A stretch of 64,000 nt of DNA. It comes from Macrosoma leucophasiata (Eukaryota; Arthropoda; Insecta; Lepidoptera; Hedylidae). The DNA is taken from the NCBI GenBank assembly GCA_036365455.1, contig JAWQUS010000010.1, positions 21,190,501-21,254,500 on the forward strand, in the 5' to 3' direction. Positions 55,101 through 60,265 of this stretch are shown one piece after another (within the stretch, counting starts at the first letter, position 1; the number at the start of each line of letters is the position of its first letter). A program made the translations under genes and the position numbers. The notes below the pieces were generated by a model. That model did no database searches, was not told the DNA's origin, and saw only the letters and a program-made list of their open reading frames with translations.

Positions 55101-57468
55101 ACTGTTGTTGGTACCTATATTCAAAACTATTTTTTGTTGAGTCAATTGTAATAAGGTTCGTGTGTAACTGACGATAGTAACACTGACTAACGATCCACGT
55201 GAAGGTAAATCAACATACATAGAAAAAAAAATTTTCCCTTTTCAACGTGACTGCTGTAATCCAAGAAACCTGTACTAATTTAGACCACGTTGCGTTGGTG
55301 ACACGTGTTGCTGGACCGGACGGGGAATCGAACCGGTTGGAGCACTTACCGATTGATTTTACAACTTGCGATGACCTTAGTCGGTGATCGATTTTAATAT
55401 CCTACTTCTATTACCGGAGACGGGAGTAGACGTCATTATTAATAGGTTTATGCCAAAACTCATTTGAAAGTAGAATTGGAACTAAATATGAGAATCGTTC
55501 GACTAAAATCGTCCAACTAGATATGAAAACCGTTAGGGGTTTTTTTATGGAAATTTTATCTGTATCCCTTAAGTCCAATGCAGTTCCTACGAGATTAAGT
55601 AAGAAACATACGAACTGTCACATAAATAATATAGGAGGATTTAAGGATATACGAGGTTGGCACAGGAATGTGACTAGGGGTGCTAACCGTCGCGTGTGAT
55701 ACAGACGACGGTTAGCACAGCCCTTTCCAGGGCTGCGTCCACCTGTCGAAATTGCTGTCATCATTGTCATGGCTGTCAATTTTTACTTTAAGAGCAATAA
55801 GATTAATCTAATTAATCTACCATTATCGCTTGTTTATCACCTACGAAAGCAAGAACATCAGTCAGATTATCACTACTGCTTTTAATCGAAATTGATGTCG
55901 TCATTGTCACTGCTGTCAATTTTTCATTTCGATTTGTAGCTCCCGTGATTAGTGCGTACAAACAAACAAACTCTTCAGCTTTATGTTATAAGTTTGTATA
56001 GATTCCGGTCAAAGTGTATTGTTAACAGCGGTAGCTGGATCACTTGTTTTAGCAGTAAATATAATTTATGGGCGACAGCGCAGCACTTTGTCGTATGACG
56101 GAGTTTTAATGTGTTTATATTACGTTCGTTGAGGTCTTGAGATTAAAGCTTGTTTCGCGTCTTCATGGTTGAATTTTGGACTTCGACGCAAAAAATTGGC
56201 GTCAACAGGACGCCAATTTTCTGTGGATGGATCTAAAAAAAACATTCGTTATCATTTCACAGATAATGTTTCCTTTTTTTTTTGTAATGCAAGTGGCGAA
56301 CAATCATGCAGCTCACATTGATGTTAAGTGATGGCTGCAGACTATAGGCACTTACACAGTCCAGAGGTCAAAATGCAGATGCGTTGTCACCCCTCAGGGG
56401 TAGTTTATTATAGGACCTTAGTTATTATGTCTCTGATAAAAATATCGCCACGTGCAGCAGGGCACGGGGTTGCGGGGTGACGCAGTGGCAGCAATGCTCT
56501 TTTGGGAACTTTTATTGTATTTTTTTGGGTTATTTTATCAATATTTGTAAAATGAACAAATGTTGTTGGGATTAATCTAGAGAGGTTTCCGCCTGCAAGA
56601 GGCGATGCGCTAATTTAAATTAACCGTGTGGGTATATCAAAATTATAAAGAGATTTATCACAGCTACGTAGACTTCACAAGTTTACGAATAGTACGCGAT
56701 CAACTAAAAAAATCATAGCTCTGCTGCTAGCATCCTAGCGTAAGAATGGCCCAAAATCTCCTTTATTAGCGCATCACCTCCTGAACCTTCCTCAATGTAT
56801 GGGCTGTTCACAAAACTATTTTTTTTATAACCGACTGGTAATTCCAGAGATTATTGCGTAAAACAAACAATTTAACAAAAAAACCTTTGAGCTTTATATT
56901 AGAAGTATAATTGATAGTGTTGGTTTAAATTATTATTCCGGTTACAAATCCAGTTAATCGGCGATCTTTGCGCGTCAGTGGAATATTTTTATGGTTCAAT
57001 GACTGGTTTTTATAAGATAATAATAAATTATTACCGTGAGAGATATAATTTTCCTTATGAACTACCACCTCTAATCATACAAAATCTTCCATATAACACA
57101 ATTAATTTTAAACGGCGAATAACCCGTTTGGTACCATACGGTATATTGGTCTCAGGTAGGACAACACATGTCATTCATGTCATTTCTTACACAGATTCTA
57201 GAGAACTTACACCTCAATCTGCAGTATTAATTTGGCATCCATGTGAACTGCATTCGTGTTTACCAGCTTCATAATATAACCCTCAGATCAGATTAAAGTG
57301 TCAAGACTGACGTTTTCCAATTGTTGGCAGGTTCGAGCTGCGGCGCACGTTGATCGTGTGGAACAGCGCTCTAGCAGCATTCAGCATTATGGGCGCCTGT
57401 CGGACGCTGCCGGAGTTCATACACGTGCTGCGGAACCACGGCCTCTATCATTCTATCTGCGTGCCTAG
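19444..57468 (+). CDS. ELOVL6: ELOVL6/Baldspot-type very-long-chain fatty acid elongase, 5' part (exons 1-2)
   Basis: ELOVL6 is the ER condensing enzyme (3-ketoacyl-CoA synthase) that elongates C16 acyl-CoA with malonyl-CoA. Exon 1 is 19444-19634 and exon 2 is 57331-57468. The split codon AG|G joins them to read [20 protein letters not shown], followed by [13 protein letters not shown], closely matching the ELOVL6 family (RPRFELR..L..WN....FS..G..RT.PE). The first membrane segment is about residues 38-55. An in-frame TGA at 19423 and A at -3/G at +4 support the start at 19444. The two exons give about 110 residues, against roughly 260-320 for the whole family, so the HxxHH box and later membrane segments are to the right of the window. 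The intron of 37,696 bp is exceptionally long and full of mobile elements. Confidence 0.92.
19963..20080 (+). repeat. Short remnant of the TAGCTGTTGCCCGCGGC-type repeat (R4)
   Basis: Starts ATACTAGCTATCGGGGCAAA and continues with AAAATTGGTCAATCCATTTT, the R4 pattern seen at 40652 and 44783. Confidence 0.5.
20310..20500 (+). pseudogene. LINE reverse transcriptase fragment
   Basis: Translation gives [19 protein letters not shown], then [10 protein letters not shown], the fingers block (YRP(I/V)S.LP..SKV.E) of a CR1/Daphne-group reverse transcriptase. It is broken on both sides. Confidence 0.75.
20608..20660 (+). repeat. 3' end of the 20955-21192 SINE family, opposite orientation
   Basis: GGCTGTGAATGTAAGCGTAA followed by TTATTTATTTTATTT matches the reverse complement at 20960-21020. 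Confidence 0.6.
20955..21192 (-). repeat. tRNA-derived SINE
   Basis: On the - strand it starts with a tRNA-like head (A box TTAGTCCAGCGG, B box GGCTCAATC, with GTCGCGGGCTCAATCCCCGC forming a T arm) and ends in a (TTTA)n-type tail at 20955-20990. This is a common lepidopteran SINE architecture. The tRNA-like part is 21118-21190. Confidence 0.8.
21265..22318 (-). mobile_element. mariner copy, 5' end lost
   Basis: The 3' TIR is at 21265 (AAGGTTAGGGAAAAAGTTTC). The transposase is open over most of its length. At about 22318 the element is cut and joined to an unrelated repeat (22325-22410). Confidence 0.9.
21341..22310 (-). pseudogene. mariner transposase (DD34D), N-terminus missing
   Basis: 300 residues are open from [20 protein letters not shown] to the stop, with about 22 more codons upstream before the break. 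The paired helix-turn-helix region is present. Catalytic acidic residues are in [15 protein letters not shown] and APSDFHLF, with 34 residues between the last two, as in mariner. Four residues are deleted at [10 protein letters not shown]. The usual length is about 345 residues. It resembles Bombyx/cecropia-group mariners. It lacks its start, so it is inactive, but it is the best preserved transposase here. Confidence 0.9.
22325..22410 (+). repeat. Repeat R5 fragment (ACTTCAAAAAAAGGAGGAGG)
   Basis: TAACCAACTTCAAAAAAAGG followed by AGGATCTCAATTCG and a T-run. This is a common insect repeat end, also at 34490-34550 and (reverse) 53900-53935. Confidence 0.7.
22860..23760. repeat. Possible element with long diverged inverted repeats
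   Basis: TGACGTCACACATACGGTGG (22934 on) is matched in reverse near 23645-23670 (TGACGTCACTTATATGGTGG on the other strand), with similarity spreading on both sides. No coding sequence is seen inside. Ends and target duplication are unresolved. Confidence 0.45.
24143..24563 (-). mobile_element. mariner copy, internally deleted
   Basis: It has the 3' TIR (AAGGTTGGGGAAAAAGTTTC) and C-terminal transposase sequence, then a large deletion that joins LMHPPYSPD to ITGDEKW. It ends at about 24563. Confidence 0.88.
24915..25474. repeat. Tandem repeat, 4 copies of 140 bp
   Basis: CGACCTCC(G/A)GACT recurs at 24915, 25055, 25195 and 25335, an exact 140-bp period with only a few substitutions between units. 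It is preceded by a short tRNA-like head (GTGGCGCAGCGGCG) and followed by a tRNA-like sequence on the other strand. Confidence 0.95.
25495..25575 (-). repeat. tRNA-like SINE head
   Basis: On the - strand: GATGTTGTAGTGGTAAGAGC (A box region) and GGGTTCGATTC (B box) at ordinary tRNA spacing. The downstream part is A-rich/CAA repeat (25490-25510). Confidence 0.6.
26047..26966 (+). repeat. Repeat R4, long copy (CGGGCGAAGCCGCGGGCAAC end)
   Basis: It begins CTACTAATATTATAAATGTG, carries (GTCT)n at 26080-26105, CAACCGATTTTGATTAAATT, and ends with ACGCGGGCGAAGCCGCGGGC before AGCTAGT. This is a well-known lepidopteran interspersed repeat, possibly related to RTE LINEs; there is no coding region. A 35-bp hairpin is inside. 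Confidence 0.75.
26453..26487. repeat. Perfect 15-bp stem hairpin
   Basis: CTTTTTACATCCCCT, loop GAAAT, then AGGGGATGTAAAAAG. Confidence 0.92.
27247..27534 (-). repeat. SINE-A copy with a tail-to-tail fragment
   Basis: 27278-27534 is a diverged full-length copy on the - strand. 27247-27277 is a short SINE-A 3' end on the + strand whose A-tail touches it. Confidence 0.7.
27601..27765 (-). repeat. SINE-A copy, 5'-truncated
   Basis: Good match to the SINE-A 3' half, cut after the GGGCCGTA block. Confidence 0.85.
27930..28015 (+). repeat. Possible tRNA-like SINE fragment
   Basis: GGTTTCGAACCCAGATC resembles a T arm with B box. An A-box-like GAGTAGTTGATAAACTACC lies about 60 bp earlier. The fold is imperfect. 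Confidence 0.4.
28133..28376 (+). mobile_element. MITE-B copy, both ends present
   Basis: Outer ends CATAGAGCAACAC and GTGTTGCTCTATG are exact inverted repeats, with a further inverted CCGGAGGGGAGTAGCCATA/TATGGCTACTCCCCTCCAG pair inside. The GC-rich block CCGCGGCCGGTGG lies at one end. Related copies are at 17871, 34108, 47312 and 59210. No coding capacity. Confidence 0.85.
28377..29350. other. Intron sequence, nothing recognised
   Basis: AT-rich ELOVL6 intron. Short open frames on both strands between 28562 and 28940 have no recognisable homology and look like chance. Confidence 0.5.
29718..29942 (-). mobile_element. MITE-E copy
   Basis: About 225 bp matching 43185-43400 in reverse (GTCCCGCCCGATTTTCCCGC, CTCCCCTCTTATG, CGACGGTTGGTAT, GTGTAATAGAGACCAAATTA). 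It interrupts the tandem array. Ends and target duplication are not resolved. Confidence 0.75.
30373..30412. repeat. Imperfect 40-bp fold-back
   Basis: CTTATTTC.TGA.ATGCATCT and its near reverse complement AGATGCAT.TTCT.GAAATAAG face each other with one base between. It lies inside the decayed array. Confidence 0.8.
30487..30700 (+). repeat. SINE-A copy, 5'-truncated
   Basis: It runs from CTTGCCGCTAAATGGTAG to an A-tail at 30691-30700, missing the 5' hairpin. It is inserted in the decayed array. Confidence 0.87.
30900..32571. other. Intron sequence, no element recognised
   Basis: AT-rich apart from a CpG-containing stretch at 31560-31830. The latter has GACCATTTTGA twice (31635 and 31708), but no reading frame or known element could be supported. 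Confidence 0.45.
32572..32917. mobile_element. GC-rich MITE with 34-bp TIRs
   Basis: 32572-32605 (TCATAGCTCACTA..AG.CACCCGG and on) and 32884-32917 are reverse complements with two mismatches. The body is rich in CGCG and GAGCG motifs, unlike the AT-rich neighbours. No coding capacity; target duplication unclear. Confidence 0.82.
32918..34107. other. Intron sequence, no supported gene
   Basis: A 148-codon open frame on the + strand (33301-33747) has no motif, has biased hydrophobic composition typical of AT-rich chance frames, and overlaps a possible SINE-A trace near 33640. I do not call it a gene. Confidence 0.45.
34108..34162. mobile_element. MITE-B reduced to its two ends
   Basis: 55 bp: CATAGAGCA...CTCCGGTCCGCCGCGGCCCG...TGTTGCTCTATG. 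The whole inner part seen at 28133 and 59210 is gone. Confidence 0.75.
34490..34550 (+). repeat. Repeat R5 fragment
   Basis: AACGACTTCAAAAAAGAGGT with a following T-run matches the 22325 copy. Confidence 0.6.
34560..35320. other. Intron sequence, nothing recognised
   Basis: AT-rich, with only short chance reading frames on the - strand. Confidence 0.45.
35320..35550 (+). repeat. Repeat R3 copy
   Basis: Contains AAGAGAATGATGAAGGTAGA, CTCTACACTCTCTGCCTACC and CCGTTAGGGACCTGGCGTGA followed by an (ATAC)n-like tail. Same family as 51925-52140 (reverse) and the 11725 fragment. Confidence 0.75.
35860..36110 (+). repeat. Repeat R2 copy
   Basis: Contains AAATGCATGCATTCAAGCAT, CGCCGGTTACGTTTTTGGCG and CATGTAACAGGTGGCGAGCC, shared with 1340-1510 and 38515-38680. 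Confidence 0.75.
36160..36735 (+). repeat. Weak, decayed local repeat
   Basis: Similar stretches recur: AGCCTACGCTTTGTCTTC...GTCGATTCGTCTATGTG at 36200-36280, AGCCTACGCTTTATCTTC...CGATTCTTCTATGTG at 36405-36480, and a shorter GTTGATTCTTCTATA at 36705-36720. Confidence 0.5.
36885..37155 (-). pseudogene. LINE ORF C-terminal fragment
   Basis: The - strand reads [37 protein letters not shown] and [20 protein letters not shown]. This is the W...TNEEVL..V.E....GH..RH....L..EGK..G.R.RGR pattern found after the reverse transcriptase in many insect LINEs (RTE-like). Confidence 0.8.
37156..38514. other. Intron sequence; one SINE-A trace
   Basis: A SINE-A 3' end trace (+) lies at 37795-37855 (AAACTGCATGCTTCTTTGCC). 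The rest has no supported feature. Confidence 0.5.
38515..38680 (-). repeat. Repeat R2 copy
   Basis: Reverse-orientation match to 35860-36110 (GGCTCGCCACCTGTTACATG, ATACATGCATTTACCTCTGC). Confidence 0.75.
39116..40369 (+). mobile_element. mariner copy with both ends
   Basis: The 5' end GGTTGGAGAAAAAGTCTTTT and 3' end AAGAAACTTTTTCCCCAACC form the TIRs, flanked by TA. Same family as 1-764, 21265 and 24143. Its transposase is broken. Confidence 0.92.
39298..40293 (+). pseudogene. mariner transposase, broken
   Basis: The usual start codon is changed (ATA at the expected place). The N-terminal two-thirds is open to an early TAA at 39843 after [10 protein letters not shown] further deletion of about 30 bp removes the residues between LLPPG and EQLMRLKQD. 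The rest ([16 protein letters not shown], to the stop at 40293) is readable. Catalytic motifs are all present but not in one frame. Confidence 0.92.
40652..40836 (-). repeat. Repeat R4 copy
   Basis: Begins ACTAGCTGTTGTCCGCGGCT (reverse of the R4 end at 26966) and contains GAAATCGGTTCATGCGTTCT. Confidence 0.7.
41219..41473 (+). repeat. Repeat R1 copy
   Basis: AGCTGACCCGGGTAACTTTG to CGAGTTTTAGTGAGACTAAC and a TATATAAATAG end. An open frame across it is incidental. Confidence 0.8.
41474..42689. other. Intron sequence, nothing recognised
   Basis: AT-rich to about 42100, then a somewhat GC-richer stretch (42180-42440) without a supported reading frame or known repeat. Confidence 0.45.
42690..43125 (+). 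repeat. LINE 3' untranslated region fragment
   Basis: GTGCTTCGGAGGGCATGTTA, AGCTGTCGGTTTCGGTTG, CCAACCCGCATTGGAGAAGC and GTGGTGGAGTAAGCTC follow the conserved 3' UTR pattern of lepidopteran LINEs. CATTAGGGGA at 42759 is mirrored by TCCCCTAATG at 43115-43124, possibly the ends of a mobile unit carrying it. Confidence 0.65.
43185..43400 (+). mobile_element. MITE-E copy
   Basis: Reverse of 29718-29942: GACACTCCGCCAAAAATCCA, TTAATTTGGTCTCTATTACA, CGGGCGGGACGTCGAAGTGT. Confidence 0.75.
43781..44037 (+). repeat. Repeat R1 copy
   Basis: ACTAGCTGACCCGGCAAACT to GCGAGACTAACGAACAGCAA and a TTTTTATATA end. Confidence 0.85.
44093..44128. repeat. Perfect 36-bp palindrome, no spacer
   Basis: The left arm ACAAAGCTTGAAGACCCC is followed immediately by its exact reverse complement. 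It is preceded by (CAAA)n at 44063-44097. Confidence 0.95.
44783..45035 (+). repeat. Repeat R4-like copy and AT microsatellite
   Basis: GCCCGCCCCGGCTTCGCCCG starts the repeat; AACAAACAAACAAACTC and TATAATATTAGTATAGATTA end it. (AT)n follows at 45005-45032. Confidence 0.7.
45036..46194. other. Intron sequence, no supported gene
   Basis: Two + strand open frames of about 80 codons (45256-45492, 45626-45880) show no recognisable domain. I regard them as chance. Confidence 0.4.
46195..47060. other. Compositionally distinct segment, possibly a mobile element part
   Basis: It starts CCTGTCCCCGGGCATGGTAA with GGTAACC motifs (46222-46320), then runs of short C-rich phrases. It reads unlike the surrounding intron and may be a LINE untranslated region, but I cannot match it to any element here. 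Confidence 0.3.
47312..47605 (-). mobile_element. MITE-B copy
   Basis: Matches 59210-59501 along its length (AAAAATCGTCTATTACTACG, CGCACACATTTAAACATCTC, TTGTACTTTGACAGAGGGGA). The ends are ATTAGAGCAACACG and CGTGTTGCTCTATG. Confidence 0.85.
47835..47905 (+). repeat. Common insect repeat fragment
   Basis: GGTTCTGTACCCAAAGGTAA, AAACGGGACCC and (GTCC)n: a widespread unclassified motif. Confidence 0.6.
48146..48413 (+). repeat. SINE-A copy
   Basis: Nearly full length, from TTTTTACTTGCTGTAGAACT to an A-tail at 48407-48413. A (GTTTGA)n microsatellite precedes it (48120-48145). Confidence 0.87.
48960..50808 (-). pseudogene. hAT (Buster/ZBED5-like) transposase, one late frameshift
   Basis: 608 residues are open from [24 protein letters not shown]-type zinc finger ([13 protein letters not shown], then [10 protein letters not shown]) is at about residues 68-95. 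The hAT catalytic region follows, with [19 protein letters not shown] and [16 protein letters not shown]. The last 55 or so residues are out of frame: the conserved dimerisation motif [15 protein letters not shown] is encoded in the next frame at about 49000-49070. One frameshift near 49110-49140 thus breaks an otherwise complete gene. The closest relatives by motif are the domesticated ZBED5/SCAND3-type proteins. The frameshift could be real or a sequencing error. Confidence 0.9.
51251..51468. mobile_element. Possible MITE nested in the hAT element
   Basis: CAAGTATACTACCCGCTCGT followed by TTTAAGTTTGCCG is matched in reverse at 51440-51475 (CGGCAAACTTAGAGCGAACG). It lies in the 5' untranslated part of the hAT. 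Confidence 0.55.
51925..52190 (-). repeat. Repeat R3 copy and AT microsatellite
   Basis: GTCTTCACGCCAGGTCCCTA, GTAGGCGGAGAGTGTAGAGC and TACCTTCATCATTCTCTTCA are the reverse of 35320-35550. (TA)n runs 52140-52183. Confidence 0.8.
52472..52723 (+). repeat. SINE-A copy, diverged
   Basis: From ACTGGTGGTAGAGTTCTGGG to an A-tail near 52723; the 5' hairpin is decayed. Confidence 0.8.
52800..53005 (+). repeat. Repeat R6 (CCGAAACGTCGGGT family)
   Basis: CCACGGAAGCTGAAAAACGA, CCGAAACGTCGGGT, also at 60095-60135. Unclassified, probably a LINE-related repeat. Confidence 0.6.
53335..53415 (+). repeat. SINE-A fragment
   Basis: Short match to the SINE-A middle (GATGTCTATAGGCTACAGTT) with neighbouring decayed sequence. 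Confidence 0.5.
53416..54275. other. Intron sequence; R5 trace
   Basis: Reverse R5 trace (TTTTTTTTGAAGTCGGTTAA) at 53902-53925. Otherwise AT-rich without supported features. Confidence 0.5.
54276..54530 (+). repeat. Repeat R1 copy (left arm of an inverted pair)
   Basis: CTAGCTGACCCGGCAAATTT to TAGCGAGACTAAATAACAGC and a TATATATAG end. Confidence 0.87.
54845..55090 (-). repeat. Repeat R1 copy (right arm of an inverted pair)
   Basis: TCAATTGCTGTTCGTTAGTC to GAAGTTTGCCGGGTCAGCTA, the reverse of the 54276 copy, 314 bp away. Confidence 0.87.
55300..55385 (-). repeat. Possible tRNA-like SINE fragment
   Basis: On the - strand AACCGGTTCGATTCCCCGT looks like a T arm with B box; the A box is not clear. 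Confidence 0.4.
55680..55745. repeat. Two consecutive hairpins
   Basis: GTGCTAACCGTCG (55680-55692) pairs perfectly with CGACGGTTAGCAC (55706-55718) over a 13-nt loop. It is followed at once by CAGCCCT-TTCC-AGGGCTG. Confidence 0.85.
55930..56005 (+). repeat. Repeat R4-like 3' remnant
   Basis: GATTAGTGCGTACAAACAAA...TTTGTATAGATT matches the end of the 44783 copy. A similar trace lies at 56822-56922. Confidence 0.55.
56272..56452 (-). repeat. SINE-A copy, 5'-truncated
   Basis: A/T tail at 56272-56284, then a GTGGCGAACAATCATGCAGC-type match running to the CTCTGATAAAAATAT area. Confidence 0.75.
57331..57468 (+). CDS. ELOVL6: ELOVL6 exon 2
   Basis: The acceptor TTGTTGGCAG ends at 57330 and the donor GTGAGT starts at 57469. 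It encodes [20 protein letters not shown] and ends SICVPR. It is GC-rich compared with the surrounding AT-rich intron, as expected for a conserved coding exon. Confidence 0.93.
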   Translation, partial: VRAAAHVDRVEQRSSSIQHYGRLSDAAGVHTRAAEPRPLSFYLRA

Positions 57469-57489
57469 GTGAGTACCTTTTTTATGTTT

Positions 57490-57732
57490 AAAGAAAACAT
57501 TGATTCGTTCCTGCCCAGAACGTGTTAATTGTGGAACGAACTTCCCTCTGAGGTGTTCCCTAGGTGCTACAATATGGGGTTCTTCGAAAATGGCGTCAAA
57601 AGAGTCCTTCAGGGCTGGCAGCGCGTTGGCAACTCCCCTGGTGTTGCAAATGTTCATAGGCGACGGTGACCACTTTCCAGGTAACCCGTGTGCTTGTCTG
57701 TCAAACTTCAGACATAAAAAAAATTGAAAGAA
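57490..57732 (+). repeat. LINE ORF2 end and 3' UTR
   Basis: The frame starting at TTGTGGAAC reads LWNELPSEVFPRCYNMGFFE and then stops after VHRRR. This is the C-terminal pattern of lepidopteran CR1/Zenon-type LINEs. The 3' UTR (CGACGGTGACCACTTTCC...) ends in ATAAAAAAAA and resembles the SINE-A tail. It lies just downstream of ELOVL6 exon 2. Confidence 0.8.
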
Positions 57733-57735
57733 CAT

Positions 57736-58749
57736 TTTATTTCAGCGCAGGGCACGAACTGATGATGACTAGATCCACCTATTAAGTTTTCGAAGTCTTA
57801 TAGCCGATCGTCGAATTTCTCTTTCACATTTTATTGCATCGCTTTGGTGTGGTGGACCCTTTTATGACTTGGAAATACCCTTTCTAACCGACTAATTGAG
57901 GAGTGAGATTATGAGGGTCGTGGACCTTCTAAATCCTTGTGACAACACTTATTCAACCAGTTGTAGCTCAACGTTAATGAGTAATAATATGTAGTGTCCA
58001 TGTGGTTGCATTTGAGGCAATCGTTTCTGTGTAAACGAGTTGTTTGTCGGTTGTTTTTTCGTAAACCGAATACTAATAAATATAGTATTTATTTTTCGCA
58101 ACAACACATGCGAGTGAACTTTAGAAATGAAATAAATAAACGGAAAAAAATTCGCAGAGGTCGCAGGTTCGATTCCTGCCCGAAGTCAATTTTTTCTTAA
58201 CGTTTTTTTCTTTAATTACTAATAAACGTTTTCAAGATAAATATGTGCGGACGTTAAAGGGATAGTGGTCAGAGGAGCTGCAATTTCAAGTCTTCAAACA
58301 AGTCTATCTGCCGTTTTCGTATTTATTACTCTTGCTAGAATATATGTTTTTCCTGAAATTGCTAAAATCTCACAACGCACATTGAAAAGTTATAATTACA
58401 ATGCCGATCTGCGACTATTTCTAGTTGATAATCATACTACATATTCACCGATTATAAATTAACATTGCGTTGATCAAATTATATTATCAATTAATGAGCT
58501 GTTTACACACGAGTGTGTGCCGCGTTGTAACGTACTGAATATGCACCAATATATCAGAAAATCTATTACCTAACTAGGTACTTTGATATTTTATAGGCTC
58601 ATGTTATCGTTATGGTATGTAAATAACGTTGGACCATTACATTGTACTATTACAAGGTACAAGTGTTCGTAATGTACTTACCTACTTGGTGTAATAATAA
58701 CATCCAAGAAATCATGACCCTACATGATTAGTAAAAAAAATAAATAATG
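57736..58749. other. ELOVL6 intron 2; tRNA-like fragment
   Basis: 58155-58188 (GGTCGCAGGTTCGATTCCTG, then CCCGAAGTCA) is a T arm and 3' acceptor half of the tRNA-like family at 2290, preceded by a CGCAACAACACATGCGAGTG motif also seen near 2146, 38420 and 51850. Nothing else is supported. Confidence 0.55.
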
Positions 58750-59030
58750 ATGGTTCCAGTGTAGGAACTCGAGGGCGTAGGCACCACCACATCACCTAAT
58801 CCATCTGCCGCCAAATGGTAGTGTTCAGCACTATTGTGTTCCCGTTCGATGGTGATGTGAGGCCCCGTAATAACTATCACAGAGACATAACAAATAAAGT
58901 TTTAGGGATGGCAACAAATCTGTATTTCGACCTCTGGTTTTTGTATGTACTCGTATATCTTTGGATTGTCGATACCACTTAATATCCATGTGAAGTGAAA
59001 GCTTGTTTGCCACCTTCGTAACTTAAAAAA
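58750..59030 (+). repeat. SINE-A copy, diverged
   Basis: From the decayed 5' end (GGCGTAGGCACCACCACATC) to an A-tail at 59023-59030. Confidence 0.8.
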
Positions 59031-59209
59031 TGAATTGAATTGAATGCAAATGAGGCGTATTCAATCTTAGCACTGAGATAAAAGCGAATGAGGAAAGACA
59101 ATTTTTGATTGCGCTGAAAGGATATTGGCAAACGCCCATAGTCACACCGGCCCACTTCGAACCAGACTCATAATATACTCAAAACACTCCTAAAATTACA
59201 CAGTTTATT

Positions 59210-59501
59210 CATAGAGCAACACGGGCCACCGGCCGCGGCGGACTGGAGGGGAGTAGCCATAGCGTTTATTACCGATGCAAAACAGTCTGTCATTTTTTCC
59301 GGGGGATATGCGTGCGACACACACTCACACTACAAAAATCGTCTATTACTACGAAACTCTCACTTTGACTTTAATAAAACACAGAAACAATTTCCCGCAC
59401 ACATTTAAACATCTAGGCGCCAGGTATAGGCCCATTTGGGCTTGTACTTTGACAGAGGGGAAAGCCTGCATATGGCTACTCCCCTCCGGTGTTGCGCTAT
59501 G
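59210..59501 (-). mobile_element. MITE-B copy, nearly full length
   Basis: Starts CATAGAGCAACACGGGCCAC, contains GGAGGGGAGTAGCCATA and its mirror TATGGCTACTCCCCTCC near the other end, and ends GTGTTGCGCTATG. Confidence 0.87.
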
Positions 59502-59949
59502 AGTTTATATAATCCATTTCAAATAAATAAATCACAATAGGACATCGAACATATTCGAATGATATTAATATCACAATAAATCGACTATGTTCACATTTGA
59601 ATTTTATATGACATATCAGCTGTCTTCCCTTTTTTTAACACCTAGATTTTGCCATCATTATTTTAAATGGGATACTCAGAATTTATCTAAGTTAAGGTTT
59701 TCAAGCATTGATTTAAAATTTAAAAAATACCTCATTGCTTATAAATTGCTACACGTGTAGAATTCCTATTTACATTCTTACGGTAATCGATTCACATTAA
59801 ATATTTCAAGCATAGTTTGTTTGATGTAATATCATCAATATGTAAATAAGTTTCTTTTGTAGCCTAATTATTTCTATTAATATTTACCACTTTTTAAATA
59901 TTAAAATATATTTAAAACCTAAATAATATTTACATAATAAAAAGTTAAA

Positions 59950-60265
59950 ACTAAACTAAAAACAACATGCATCTAAAAATTCCGCATCACTGCCTTCCTG
60001 TGTTATGGTACCCAGAAGGCTGGCAGCATTGCCTCGTTGGATGGCAATGCTGATTCTTTGACCTAAAGAGCCTAATTTGATATACGGAAGTCTGCCCGTG
60101 ACCACGTTAGCTGGAAAGCGACCGAAACGTCGGGTATTAGAAGAAGTTTGGGAGTGTTTGTTGTATACGCGAGAAAATCCGCAAATTAATTTTCTACAAT
60201 GTATGAAGCTCGCGAAAACCTGCGAAAACGTTACACGGAAGTAAGAAATAATAATAAACAAAAAT
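59950..60265 (-). repeat. Repeat R6 copy with LINE-like C-terminal coding trace
   Basis: On the - strand RRFGRFPANVVTGRLPYIKL is followed by RISIAIQRGNAASLLGTITQ and EGSDAEFLDA, the latter resembling a LINE ORF end. It contains CCGAAACGTCGGG, shared with 52950-52965. Confidence 0.55.

Noticed and set aside
59956..60261. 101-codon - strand protein gene
   Set aside because: The frame runs through repeat R6 (shared CCGAAACGTCGGG) and a LINE-like end; it is a composite of repeat sequence.
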